Assembly: GCA_958430865.1 (NCBI GenBank)
Contig: CAUDNR010000049.1
Coordinates: 1-16,505, forward strand
DNA: 16,505 nucleotides
Reading direction: 5' to 3'
Origin: Entrophospora sp. SA101
Lineage: Eukaryota; Glomeromycota; Glomeromycetes; Entrophosporales; Entrophosporaceae
This document shows, piece after piece, positions 1 through 8,546 of this stretch. Every line of letters starts with the position of its first letter. Position 1 is the first letter of the stretch. Under the pieces are notes generated by a model that did no database searches, was not told the origin of the DNA, and was given only the letters and a program-made list of their open reading frames with translations. Both the position numbers and the translations under genes were made by a program.

Positions 1-246
1 TTGAGATTAATAAATCACATTTCCTTCCCTTACACTTGTGGTAAACTTATTAACATTATTTAGTTTTTTTTTTTTTTAAATGTTTTATCAACACTCTTTC
101 ATAATATTCTTCATGCTGTTAGACATTTCTAAAAAATCATAATAATAATATCTATTATGTTATTACTATATCTACAGGTTAAAACACATAATGAAATAGG
201 ATATATATTTATATGCATAAGATATCATTAATATTAATATATTATC

Positions 247-470
247 TACATCAGGAAAACGTGTTTTTTGATACACATATTATATGTATATTATATGTGT
301 ATTATTTTACATTACAGGTAATCTGCATATAATATATGTATAATTCATGTGTAATTTATGGACATGTGTATTATATGTATATTATATGCAGATCACCTGC
401 AATGTAAAATAATACACATATAATATACATATAATACGTGTATCAAAAAAAAACACATTTTCCTGATGTA
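247..470. mobile_element. MITE-like foldback element with roughly 100-bp inverted arms
   Basis: The left arm begins TACATCAGGAAAACGTG at 247 and the right arm ends with its near-exact reverse complement at 470. The arms pair for about 100 bp around a short centre near 345-370. Through the first ~75 positions the arms differ by four transitions (A/G or C/T) and one 3-base change in a T run. Both ends carry TA, consistent with a TA target duplication around a CATCAGG terminus, as in Tc1/mariner-type non-autonomous elements. There is no coding capacity. The Tc1-like assignment is inference from the TA ends and from a decayed Tc1 transposase at 2903; the foldback structure is seen directly. Confidence 0.75.
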
Positions 471-667
471 TTTTTTATTTATTCTGTTCCTATTATTGAA
501 GAAAGTCCATCTAATGATCACAATGTTTAAAAAATTGTATACAAGCAGGCTTTACCCATTAACAATATACACAAACAGTGTTAAAGAATATGGTGGAGAT
601 TTCCTTAATATTAAGATAATACTCAAACAATATAGAATTTTTTTCTTGTATGATATATTGATGTAGG

Positions 668-810
668 TAGGGTTTGTATTCATGGATACCATGAATACTG
701 TTAAGGGGTTACACACTAATAAATCAGCAAAAAATCCCTTAAAAACACTTGATTTTAATAGCGTGTAACCCTGTGTGACATCTTTACAGTATCCGTGAAT
801 ATAAACCCTA
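668..810. repeat. Short foldback element, 143 bp, with 22-bp inverted ends
   Basis: The left end TAGGGTTTGTATTCATGGAT (668 onward, 22 bp in all) and the reverse complement of 789-810 match at 20 of 22 positions, with two transitions. A second inner inverted pair is GGGTTACAC near 706-714 and its complement GTGTAACCC near 763-771. The nested pairing suggests a small non-autonomous element or a structured transcript. No open frame spans it. The family is not recognised. Confidence 0.55.
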
Positions 811-943
811 GATATAGGTTTTTTTATACTATGGTTTCAATAGAAAGTTGGTCAAGACATCTATTTCATTTTTTCTAATTTTAATAGTCACGTTACACAA
901 ATCAAAAGTCCACTATGCTTAAACAGGAGAGACCGTTCTGGGA

Positions 944-1062
944 ACACAAAAGGAATAATTAAAGATCTAAACGATGGATTGTTTACCATTGATCTTGACA
1001 AACTTGGAGATTATTATGCTTTTTATATTTTTCAAAATATAAATAAAATAAAATTCATTTAA
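944..1062 (+). pseudogene. Duplicated tail of the broken gene at 4099-4678
   Basis: These bases encode the same C-terminal end (TKGIIKDLNDGLFTIDLDKL and onward to the stop at 1060-1062) as 4560-4678. Upstream of 944 the sequence is unrelated, so only about 39 codons were carried in the duplication. There is no start codon and no sign of function. Confidence 0.7.
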
Positions 1063-1994
1063 AAAAACATTATTGTTTATAAAGTCAACAATATTAATTT
1101 TGTAGTCAATTAGATTTTGTTTACTTTCAATTGTAATAATTTAATTATTACCAATCGCTTTTAAAAGTTTCCTCAGTTGGCTAGCTATATACCTATTATA
1201 GGTTGTTGCGTCCAAATGAACATAAATAAGCCACGTTCGTGATTAAACAAACCAACACCTGACAATTTAAATGGTATTACCCTTGCACACTAAAGAAAGG
1301 TACAATTTTCTAAAAAACCTCCAGCGAAAAAAATGTCGAAGCAAAAAATATAAAAAAGTTTAAATGGGTTCTTGATATATAGATATAAAATTTTAAATTA
1401 AATTGGGGTCTAAAAAAAGGCAAATCGTCACCAGGTTCATTCTTCAATGGTAAATGGGTATTAGTACTATATTATTAATGTGGGAAACACAAGAAAGAGT
1501 ACATGTAGAGTTTATTGTCTTATAAACTTAATATGTTCTAAGAGGTTAGTTAGCAATTTTTGATATTTATTTTTTTTTCGCCCAATTAAATTGTTTTTAT
1601 TTATTTATTTATATACTTGTGTAAATTATTTTAATTGTCCTTTGACCCCTATAAAATTTAATATAGAAATTTAAAATTCTTTAACCTGCTTTCTTTACCA
1701 AGAATCTTTCTTTTTTTTTTCCGCATCAACCTTCTTGGTACAAGTGGGCCACTGGCTGGTCCTAATCATAATAGGTACTCAGTCATTCATTACAAAAAAA
1801 AAGTCAAACTATACATTTACTCAATTTACTCAAAAACATATGCGCCTTATTTAACTAATAGTTTTAAAAAAAGTATTTTGTGAAATATATTTAGTTTGAA
1901 AGAAAGAATTTTTTTACTTAACAATAAAAACAAACCCAGTTTATTATAAATAAAAATAATTACTACAAATATTTCTCTCTGAAAAAAATAAAAA
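1063..1994 (+). promoter_or_regulatory. Duplicated upstream region of the low-complexity gene
   Basis: This 932-bp non-coding stretch is the same as 4679-5610 in front of the intact gene, so the truncated copy keeps the full native 5' flank. It includes a C/T-rich tract with a 9-bp inverted repeat (1696-1740), repeats of TTTA near 1597, and a TATAAATAAA stretch at 1945-1954, about 40 bp before the start codon. The start context is A-rich (AAAAAATGG). No promoter element can be proven from the sequence. Confidence 0.4.
1696..1740. promoter_or_regulatory. 9-bp perfect inverted repeat in 5' flank (left copy)
   Basis: TACCAAGAA at 1696-1704 is matched by TTCTTGGTA at 1732-1740 across a pyrimidine-rich centre. 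It lies about 255 bp upstream of the start codon and recurs at 5312-5356. It could be a regulator site or a hairpin; the role is inference. Confidence 0.25.
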
Positions 1995-2681
1995 ATGGAT
2001 GCTGTGCAAGTGCAATATCAACCGTATACTCAAGATCCAACAAGACAATCTTGGAGGAATAATAGTTCAAACAATGAACAACGTAGAGATAGTAACAATG
2101 GTAACAGCGGTCATAACAACATTAATACTGGCATTAAAAACAAGAATAACAAAAATTTAAATTTAAATTTAATAAATGAAGCTTCTCAAAACTCAACTAA
2201 AAATAACAGAACTACTCCAAAAACTGCACCATTTCAAAAATCTCAAAATTTTACGATTCAACAACAATCACCAAAATCCGCTACATTTAATAATAAAAAT
2301 AGTTTGCAACAAAAATCATCATCTAATAATAATAATGGTAATAGTTTATCAAAAAGTCCCCCTAAAAGCAGCAAAAATATTACTACTACTCAACAAAAAA
2401 CGGCAAATTCCAACAGACATACACCAAACCCACTTAATTTATCAAAAGCAACACAATTACAAAATTTAGGAAGAGTCCCGCAGACTGCTACATTTCCAAC
2501 AAAAACAAACAGAAATTATAGTCTTCCCAATCCTCCTAAAACTGCTACTTTTCCAAAACATTCTAACGGATTTCCAAAAGACATCAGACAATCCACTTCA
2601 AGGTTTCCAACTACGCCTTCTTCAAATTCAAGTAGCTCTCAACATGCTTATGCTCTAACAAAATTTTTTCTCTTAAACTAA
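1995..2681 (+). pseudogene. Truncated copy of the low-complexity protein gene
   Basis: The frame opens at the same ATG and context as the intact gene at 5611 and is identical through residue 221. It then leaves the duplicated block and ends after seven unrelated residues (TKFFLLN), giving 228 aa. The copy therefore lacks residues 222-419 of the intact protein, including the acidic Tyr/Gln-rich middle, the intron and the basic C-terminal block. With an intact 5' flank it may still be transcribed into an Asn/Gln/Ser-rich, probably disordered peptide. I call it a truncated gene copy; whether it makes protein cannot be judged from sequence. Confidence 0.8.
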
Positions 2682-2902
2682 TTAGGAATTTTTTAAGTAT
2701 TAGTGCAAATACTTTACAAATCAAATTTCTTTGAATTATTATTAATGTGTTTTTTCAAGGATATAATAATAACAAAAAATTTTTTTTGATTCCTTTTTTT
2801 TCAATAATTTACAATTAAACAAAAAAAATAAATTTTCCAAGAAATCTTTTTTTTGCAATTAACAAAAGAGTGTCAATTCTCCTCTCAAAGAAACAATTTA
2901 CA

Positions 2903-3188
2903 ATGAAACAAAGGATCAAGGCTATTATGCTAATTGAAGAAGGATATAGTTTTTATGAGACATTGTAAAATAGGATCAAATGTTCATTCCTCAACTATAC
3001 AAAAACTCGAAAAGAGGTAAGTGAAGTTAAAAAAACCAAATTTGCCTTTTAAATCAAGGAGATGAAAAGTCAATCCATATGTAAAATTATAACTAATGAG
3101 TGTTCTACTGCCACTGATATCTGAAAGTCTTTACAATGAGAAAATCAAATTTAGTGCTAATACCATTTGAAGAACATGGTTATGTAAA
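2903..3188 (+). mobile_element. Degenerate Tc1/mariner transposase, N-terminal part
   Basis: The remnant starts MKQRIKAIMLIEEGYSFYET, the usual first helices of a Tc1-type DNA-binding domain. It meets a stop, then continues in a shifted frame with HSSTIQKLEKR, typical of the recognition helix. Further on, frames give KIITNECSTATDI, a stop, KSL, and then KFSANTI, a stop and RTWLCK, matching the second helix-turn-helix of the family. Several in-frame stops and at least two shifts show it is dead. The catalytic DDE/DDD domain is absent. The family call is from remembered Tc1 motifs, not a search. I found no matching terminal inverted repeats. Confidence 0.72.
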
Positions 3189-3198
3189 TTATTTTCTC

Positions 3199-3432
3199 CT
3201 AATTTTCTAGGTTCTGTGTTAATGTTCTTTTCTTAATGCTTATTATTTTTCTTTCTTCTTGGTAAATTTCATAGGTAATCCTTTCTTTTCTTAGATAAGT
3301 TTCCAATGCCTGATTATCATTTATTTTGAAAATATAAGGGGCAATTTTTTCTCCTTGTTCTTTCTTCAAAATACTTCTAATGGTGCTATAATTCTTGGGT
3401 TCCATGGTAGACCTAATGTAAATTAATTTCAT
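3199..3432 (-). CDS. Short open frame, 77 codons, unknown
   Basis: An ATG-initiated minus-strand frame with a mixed, charged composition (many Lys, Glu, Ile) unlike random AT-rich translation. It contains the stretch APYIFKINDNQALETYLRKE and a Lys-rich end. An AG at a T-rich site (TTTACATTAG) seven codons in could be a splice acceptor, in which case this is the last exon of a broken gene. It lies directly after the dead transposase. I do not recognise the family, and there is no evidence that it is expressed. Confidence 0.2.
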   Translation of the reverse strand: MKLIYIRSTMEPKNYSTIRSILKKEQGEKIAPYIFKINDNQALETYLRKERITYEIYQEERKIISIKKRTLTQNLEN

Positions 3433-3526
3433 ATTAATAATTTTATTATTTTTATATAGGGACAGTTCTATATATCACTTAACAAATGGGGCATTATAAA
3501 CTAATTGTGATGATAATAACTAAATT

Positions 3527-3808
3527 TTGATCCTTGAAATTTTTGGTAATATACCAATGTTCACTTTGTCTGGTTTTGTTGCAGTATGCCCCATATTAAA
3601 TCCAATGATAAAATATACTAAACATCTTTTAAACCATGAGTTTGTTCAAAAAATTTCTGAAGATGGTACTCAGGCTACATGTATTTGTGGTAATAAAATG
3701 TCTTTTTGATGAAGACTATATAAATCAGGATGTATATAGTAATAAAAGAAAAAAAAAACAAGGTATTACTAATTTTTCTCAATTTGGTAAGTAAATACAC
3801 TGTCATCA
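3527..3808 (+). pseudogene. Remnant resembling a zinc-finger (BED-like) segment
   Basis: One frame (stop at 3707-3709) ends FVQKISEDGTQATCICGNKM, with a CxCG pair. After a one-base shift it continues DEDYINQDVYSNKRKKKQGI and then TNFSQFG, just before a GTAAGT. A spacing of CxCG, then a His and Cys, then Lys-rich and a TNF end is seen in transposon-associated zinc fingers, but here the expected His and Cys positions are Asp and Asn. The comparison is from memory and tentative. The shift and the lost ligands argue for a decayed fragment. Confidence 0.25.
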
Positions 3809-4098
3809 ATAGATTTTCTCCCCTTACCTTGATCAAATTCCACATTCTTTTAAAATTACAACTCCTTATGAAAAGCATTATTTATGATGTTCATTCAGTT
3901 AAATTCAATTCTTTGTATGATGATATGCCAAATTTATTTTATTTGTTAAAGGTGAGCACAGCTTATCAAATGTTAGTAAATTACATGTCAGCTCATCAAA
4001 TCACTTAAAAGATTACCTCAATTGTGTAACAATATACACCATGATTCCACGGATTCTGAAAATTTGGCATTATAAAGATTTGATCAGTCTAGAATTAA

Positions 4099-4678
4099 AT
4101 AGTAGTTTTTCATCAATATGCCACATATTCTTATTATTGGATATCAATTAAATTTATTATCAATGGAAATTGCTTGAAACTTATCAAAATGTACAAATTT
4201 AAAATCATTTCAAATATCAATAATTTATGTGATAAAAATCAAGATTCGGAAAAGGAGATTAATTTTGATTTTGTAAACATTGTAATCTTAAAATCACTCA
4301 ATCAAAAGCCAATTTATTCGTTTTAAACTTCTGGTGACTCTCTCAGAAAATTGTCATTAAATATTATAGATAAAAATGTGGTTGGTTCAATTTTAAAATT
4401 TTGTAATAATGTTAATAATATGTCACTTGATATTTCAAATACCCCATATCATGATTTATTTAATTACAATAATAATAATCAATTATTCAAAAAATAAATT
4501 TTCTTCGCTTAAGAAGTTGCTAAACTTATTTTGGGAATCAAGTTTATTTAATGATAGATACACAAAAGGAATAATTAAAGATCTAAACGATGGATTGTTT
4601 ACCATTGATCTTGACAAACTTGGAGATTATTATGCTTTTTATATTTTTCAAAATATAAATAAAATAAAATTCATTTAA
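4099..4678 (+). pseudogene. Broken gene, leucine/isoleucine/asparagine-rich, LRR or F-box-like
   Basis: One frame is open from 4099 to a TAA at 4324-4326 and resumes (SGDSLRKLSLNIIDKNVVGS and onward) to a TAA at 4495-4497 after an A run. A different frame then carries LKKLLNLFWESSLFNDRYTK to the final stop at 4676-4678. The pattern of SLRKLSLNI, SILKFCNNV, NMSLDISN recalls leucine-rich repeats of the large F-box-like families common in mycorrhizal fungi. That family link is inference. One premature stop and one frameshift make it a pseudogene, unless A-run length errors caused the shift. Its final 119 bp are copied at 944-1062. Confidence 0.45.
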
Positions 4679-5610
4679 AAAAACATTATTGTTTATAAAG
4701 TCAACAATATTAATTTTGTAGTCAATTAGATTTTGTTTACTTTCAATTGTAATAATTTAATTATTACCAATCGCTTTTAAAAGTTTCCTCAGTTGGCTAG
4801 CTATATACCTATTATAGGTTGTTGCGTCCAAATGAACATAAATAAGCCACGTTCGTGATTAAACAAACCAACACCTGACAATTTAAATGGTATTACCCTT
4901 GCACACTAAAGAAAGGTACAATTTTCTAAAAAACCTCCAGCGAAAAAAATGTCGAAGCAAAAAATATAAAAAAGTTTAAATGGGTTCTTGATATATAGAT
5001 ATAAAATTTTAAATTAAATTGGGGTCTAAAAAAAGGCAAATCGTCACCAGGTTCATTCTTCAATGGTAAATGGGTATTAGTACTATATTATTAATGTGGG
5101 AAACACAAGAAAGAGTACATGTAGAGTTTATTGTCTTATAAACTTAATATGTTCTAAGAGGTTAGTTAGCAATTTTTGATATTTATTTTTTTTTCGCCCA
5201 ATTAAATTGTTTTTATTTATTTATTTATATACTTGTGTAAATTATTTTAATTGTCCTTTGACCCCTATAAAATTTAATATAGAAATTTAAAATTCTTTAA
5301 CCTGCTTTCTTTACCAAGAATCTTTCTTTTTTTTTTCCGCATCAACCTTCTTGGTACAAGTGGGCCACTGGCTGGTCCTAATCATAATAGGTACTCAGTC
5401 ATTCATTACAAAAAAAAAGTCAAACTATACATTTACTCAATTTACTCAAAAACATATGCGCCTTATTTAACTAATAGTTTTAAAAAAAGTATTTTGTGAA
5501 ATATATTTAGTTTGAAAGAAAGAATTTTTTTACTTAACAATAAAAACAAACCCAGTTTATTATAAATAAAAATAATTACTACAAATATTTCTCTCTGAAA
5601 AAAATAAAAA
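4679..5610 (+). promoter_or_regulatory. Upstream region of the intact low-complexity gene
   Basis: This 932-bp flank lies between the stop of the broken gene and the start codon at 5611, and has no gene of its own. It carries the T-rich/C-rich tract, the inverted repeat at 5312-5356, a TTTA repeat near 5213 and TATAAATAAA at 5561-5570. The last element sits 41-50 bp from the ATG, a plausible core-promoter position if the 5' UTR is short. Confidence 0.4.
5312..5356. promoter_or_regulatory. 9-bp perfect inverted repeat in 5' flank (right copy)
   Basis: TACCAAGAA and TTCTTGGTA flank a 27-bp pyrimidine-rich centre about 255 bp before the start codon. It is the counterpart of 1696-1740. A dyad-binding factor site is possible but unproven. 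Confidence 0.25.
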
Positions 5611-6947
5611 ATGGATGCTGTGCAAGTGCAATATCAACCGTATACTCAAGATCCAACAAGACAATCTTGGAGGAATAATAGTTCAAACAATGAACAACGT
5701 AGAGATAGTAACAATGGTAACAGCGGTCATAACAACATTAATACTGGCATTAAAAACAAGAATAACAAAAATTTAAATTTAAATTTAATAAATGAAGCTT
5801 CTCAAAACTCAACTAAAAATAACAGAACTACTCCAAAAACTGCACCATTTCAAAAATCTCAAAATTTTACGATTCAACAACAATCACCAAAATCCGCTAC
5901 ATTTAATAATAAAAATAGTTTGCAACAAAAATCATCATCTAATAATAATAATGGTAATAGTTTATCAAAAAGTCCCCCTAAAAGCAGCAAAAATATTACT
6001 ACTACTCAACAAAAAACGGCAAATTCCAACAGACATACACCAAACCCACTTAATTTATCAAAAGCAACACAATTACAAAATTTAGGAAGAGTCCCGCAGA
6101 CTGCTACATTTCCAACAAAAACAAACAGAAATTATAGTCTTCCCAATCCTCCTAAAACTGCTACTTTTCCAAAACATTCTAACGGATTTCCAAAAGACAT
6201 CAGACAATCCACTTCAAGGTTTCCAACTACGCCTTCTTCAAATTCAAGTAGCTCTCAACATGCTTATGCTCTAGCGAGTAGTGAGCAATATTTAAATACT
6301 TTGGAACAAACAAGGCTTAGATTTTATAATTCTAATCCTATACCTGCTAGATTCACCAAAGCTAATTATTCTCAAGTTGAGTTAGGTTCTGGTGCACCTG
6401 TAGTTATGTTATGTCATCCTGATGATTCAGATTCACAAGAATCATCACCGCAAACACCAAGATTTTTACCTTCTGAAAATTTTACAGGTTCAACTGATAT
6501 TTATGATTTATATAATCAACAACAATATCCTTATGAAGATGAATTATTATCAGATGATGGTCAACAGTATTCCTATTATTATGATCAATCACAAGAATAT
6601 ATTCCTCCCTCAACTCCAACTAGCAATTTATATCAACAACGTTCTAACACAGCTCCAGTTACAAAAGATGAAAGACGTAAAAGGTAAATAAATAAATTTT
6701 AACAAAAATTAAAAATTTTTTTTAATTATACTAATTAATATATATATATTGTTTATTTAGTGTATTTGGTGGTCCAATGAAAGTTCACCCAGATACAATT
6801 GTTCCTGTCCGTCAACCTAAAGGACCTGAAATGACTAGAAATTTTGCTACTCGAATTCGTCGTAAAGCTGTCAACAAGATTCATGCTGCTACTGCTGAAA
6901 GAAGAAGTAAATCTGCTGCTGACAGGAGAAAATCTGCGATGTTTTAA
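5611..6947 (+). CDS. Low-complexity Asn/Gln/Ser-rich protein with conserved-looking basic C-terminus (419 aa)
   Basis: Two exons: 5611-6683 and 6761-6947, joined across a 77-bp GT-AG intron with a TACTAATTAAT branch-like site. Residues 1-220 are Asn/Gln/Ser/Thr-rich and probably disordered. They hold four copies of a P-K/Q-T/S-A-x-F motif: TPKTAPF (74-80), SPKSATF (92-98), VPQTATF (161-167) and PPKTATF (180-186). A more ordered-looking part follows (about 222-290, with VVMLCHPDDSD and PQTPRFLP), then an acidic Tyr/Gln-rich stretch (295-332). The tail after DERRKR has VFGGPMK, IVPVRQPKGP and NFATRIRRKA. I recall similar RQPxGP...NFAxRIRRKA tails on uncharacterised fungal proteins; function is unknown. 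The basic tail could bind nucleic acid or act in nuclear targeting. AATAAA at 7053-7058 may be the poly(A) signal. Confidence 0.85.
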
Positions 6948-8546
6948 TAGCAATAATAGTGGTAACGATAATAATTAGAACCTTACATGGTTGAAATTAA
7001 AAAAAAAAATTATTTGGATAAAGATCTAGAAAGCAATGTAGGCCAATGAAAGAATAAATAAATTGTGATGATAATAATTAAATTTATCATCATTATTATT
7101 ATGTAGTTTTATTATTAATAACCACATCTAAAAAAATTATTGATGAATTTTTTTATAGTTTATGAGACTTCTATTTGTAGACATTTTTTTTTGTTTTTGA
7201 AATCAAATTTATTTATATATATATATATATTTTGAGATGGCGAATTATATTTTATTGATCTATTTCAATAAAAAAATTTAGTTCTCAATAACATGAAGAT
7301 GGATCATTTAATCTAATAATAACAAGTGCTTTACCTGTCTGTAATCGTTATAGTTTTATTATTGTGGGTTGAAAATTTTACTCTCCCGAGCCTGCAATTC
7401 TGTACGGGAAATATAGAAAATTGCAATGAACAAGAAAGCATCAAAATTGCTTCCAAAAGCTTTGGTTACTTGGAAATATGCCCTTCATATGGTCGAAAAA
7501 ATATTCTGAATTTATTAAATTAGAATTTTTTTTGAAAGATTTAATGGACCTTCTTTAATATCAATCTAATGGATTCTTCACACAATCCTACTTTACTAAA
7601 AAAAAAACTGCCAGAAAAAGAAAATTTAATTCTAATTCTAAACTATTTAGGTCATTAGATTTATATCCATTGTTGAAACATTTTTAGAAAAAGTCAATGG
7701 GGTTGTGAATGTCTTGATAGTAAGAGCAGTAGTAGTTTTATTATTAGGTTTTCACCTATCTGTAAACCACCACTAGAAGTTTGTTATCTTTTGATAATAT
7801 AAATAATATAAATGAAGGGATGCTATGACTTAAAAGCACATAATTATTACTGGAAAGTCTTTTGTTCACGAAATAATGAAATGAGGAGACCGACTTCAAC
7901 TATTGGAAATAGTAATGGCATATCTCGTTACGGCATCATTTTCTTGCCCGAAACCAACAAATATTAAATCTTGATGTATACGATTTTTACTTAAAGAGTC
8001 GAAAATTATGAGAAATTCGAGAATGAAAAATTTGAAAGAATTAAAGTATCCGTGAAAACTTTGTGGAAAAAAGAGCTAGCTCAAAACATTGGCTTTTAGT
8101 TAATAGGATGGAACTTAACAAATGTTCAAATAATCATCTTTCGCACATTCCATCTTGATTTATCCATTCATCCATTTGAGGGAATGTTTGGCATACTGTT
8201 TACTAACTCTGGGCACTTTTCTTTTAAACATATGCTAACTTACATTTGCTTTGTTACTATGTATATAGAATTGATTTCACTAATAACTTGATATTAATAT
8301 TAATAATGCCACTTCCGTTAAGTAGAAGTAGGATGGATATGTTTGCGGAAAAGGAATGCCTTTTATTTAAATGTTGGTTTATCTGTTGAGAGTTTATTAA
8401 CGCCAAGTTGAAAGAAACTAAATGGGAAGAAGGCGGCAAAGAGGAACTCTGTATTATTGTTAAACGGTAGTCGGAGGCACGTGATTTCTGCCAATTATAA
8501 TTACCAATTTCTTTAATATTAATCTCAAAAAAAAAAAAAGGTTTTT
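6948..8546. other. Gene-poor region between convergent genes
   Basis: About 1.6 kb holding the 3' ends of the gene at 5611 (plus) and of the dehydrogenase (minus). I see short frames only, none with a recognisable motif, a (TA)n run near 7212-7230 and homopolymers. GC is locally a little higher at 7860-8200 and 8400-8490, which could be eroded coding or transposon DNA, but no family can be named. No tRNA or other RNA gene was recognised. Confidence 0.5.

Larger units (their letters stand above)
1..943. other. Gene-free AT-rich region with two foldback elements
   Basis: I see no supportable gene here. Reading frames are short and of low complexity. The region holds two inverted-repeat elements, described separately at 247-470 and 668-810, and long A/T runs. 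The stretch 811-943 runs up to the left edge of the duplicated block at 944 and shows no recognisable coding or RNA feature. Confidence 0.6.
944..2657 (+). repeat. Direct duplication, left (truncated) copy
   Basis: This 1714-bp block equals 4560-6273 at a constant offset of 3616, and I found no mismatch reading line by line, including homopolymer lengths. It contains the last codons of a broken gene (to 1062), the whole upstream region of the low-complexity gene, and its first 221 codons. At 2658 the sequence departs from the right copy in mid-codon context (CTAACA against CTAGCG). The right copy is probably the source, because a gene remnant reads continuously across its left edge and a full gene across its right edge. 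Confidence 0.95.
2658..4559. other. Spacer between the two direct copies, transposon- and remnant-bearing
   Basis: The spacer begins with T- and A-rich DNA without a gene (2682-2902), then carries a decayed Tc1/mariner transposase start (2903-3188). Unassigned short frames follow (3199-3432 minus; 3527-3808 plus), then 3809-4098 with no clear gene, and last the broken gene at 4099-4678. In 3953-4146 one plus frame is open but I do not recognise it. The mix suggests repeated insertion and decay between the duplicate copies. Confidence 0.55.
4560..6273 (+). repeat. Direct duplication, right (source-like) copy
   Basis: Same 1714 bp as 944-2657. The left edge falls inside the broken gene at 4099-4678 and the right edge inside exon 1 of the intact gene at 5611, both of which read straight through. 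This continuity suggests the right copy is the original arrangement. The lack of any difference implies a very recent event, ongoing gene conversion, or an assembly artefact. Confidence 0.95.

Noticed and set aside
466..666. 66-codon plus-strand frame
   Set aside because: Hydrophobic, AT-driven composition, opens at the end of the foldback element, no motif, and no ATG at its first codon.
2176..2469. Overlapping +1-frame 97-codon frames in both copies (also 5792-6085)
   Set aside because: Long frames without stops are common in repeated Asn/Gln codons read out of frame; the Leu/Ile/Lys-rich product has no independent start context.
6753..6953. Minus-strand frame opposite exon 2 of the low-complexity gene
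   Set aside because: Ser/Arg-rich antisense shadow of the basic tail; the plus-strand exon has good splice signals and keeps frame.
7326..7523. 65-codon frame with a hydrophobic start resembling a signal peptide and three Cys
   Set aside because: It begins on GTG, not ATG, has no clear exon to join, and the hydrophobic run is expected from T-rich DNA. A secreted peptide cannot be supported.
8257..8439. 60-codon minus-strand frame
   Set aside because: No recognisable motif and no ATG at the first codon; likely chance.
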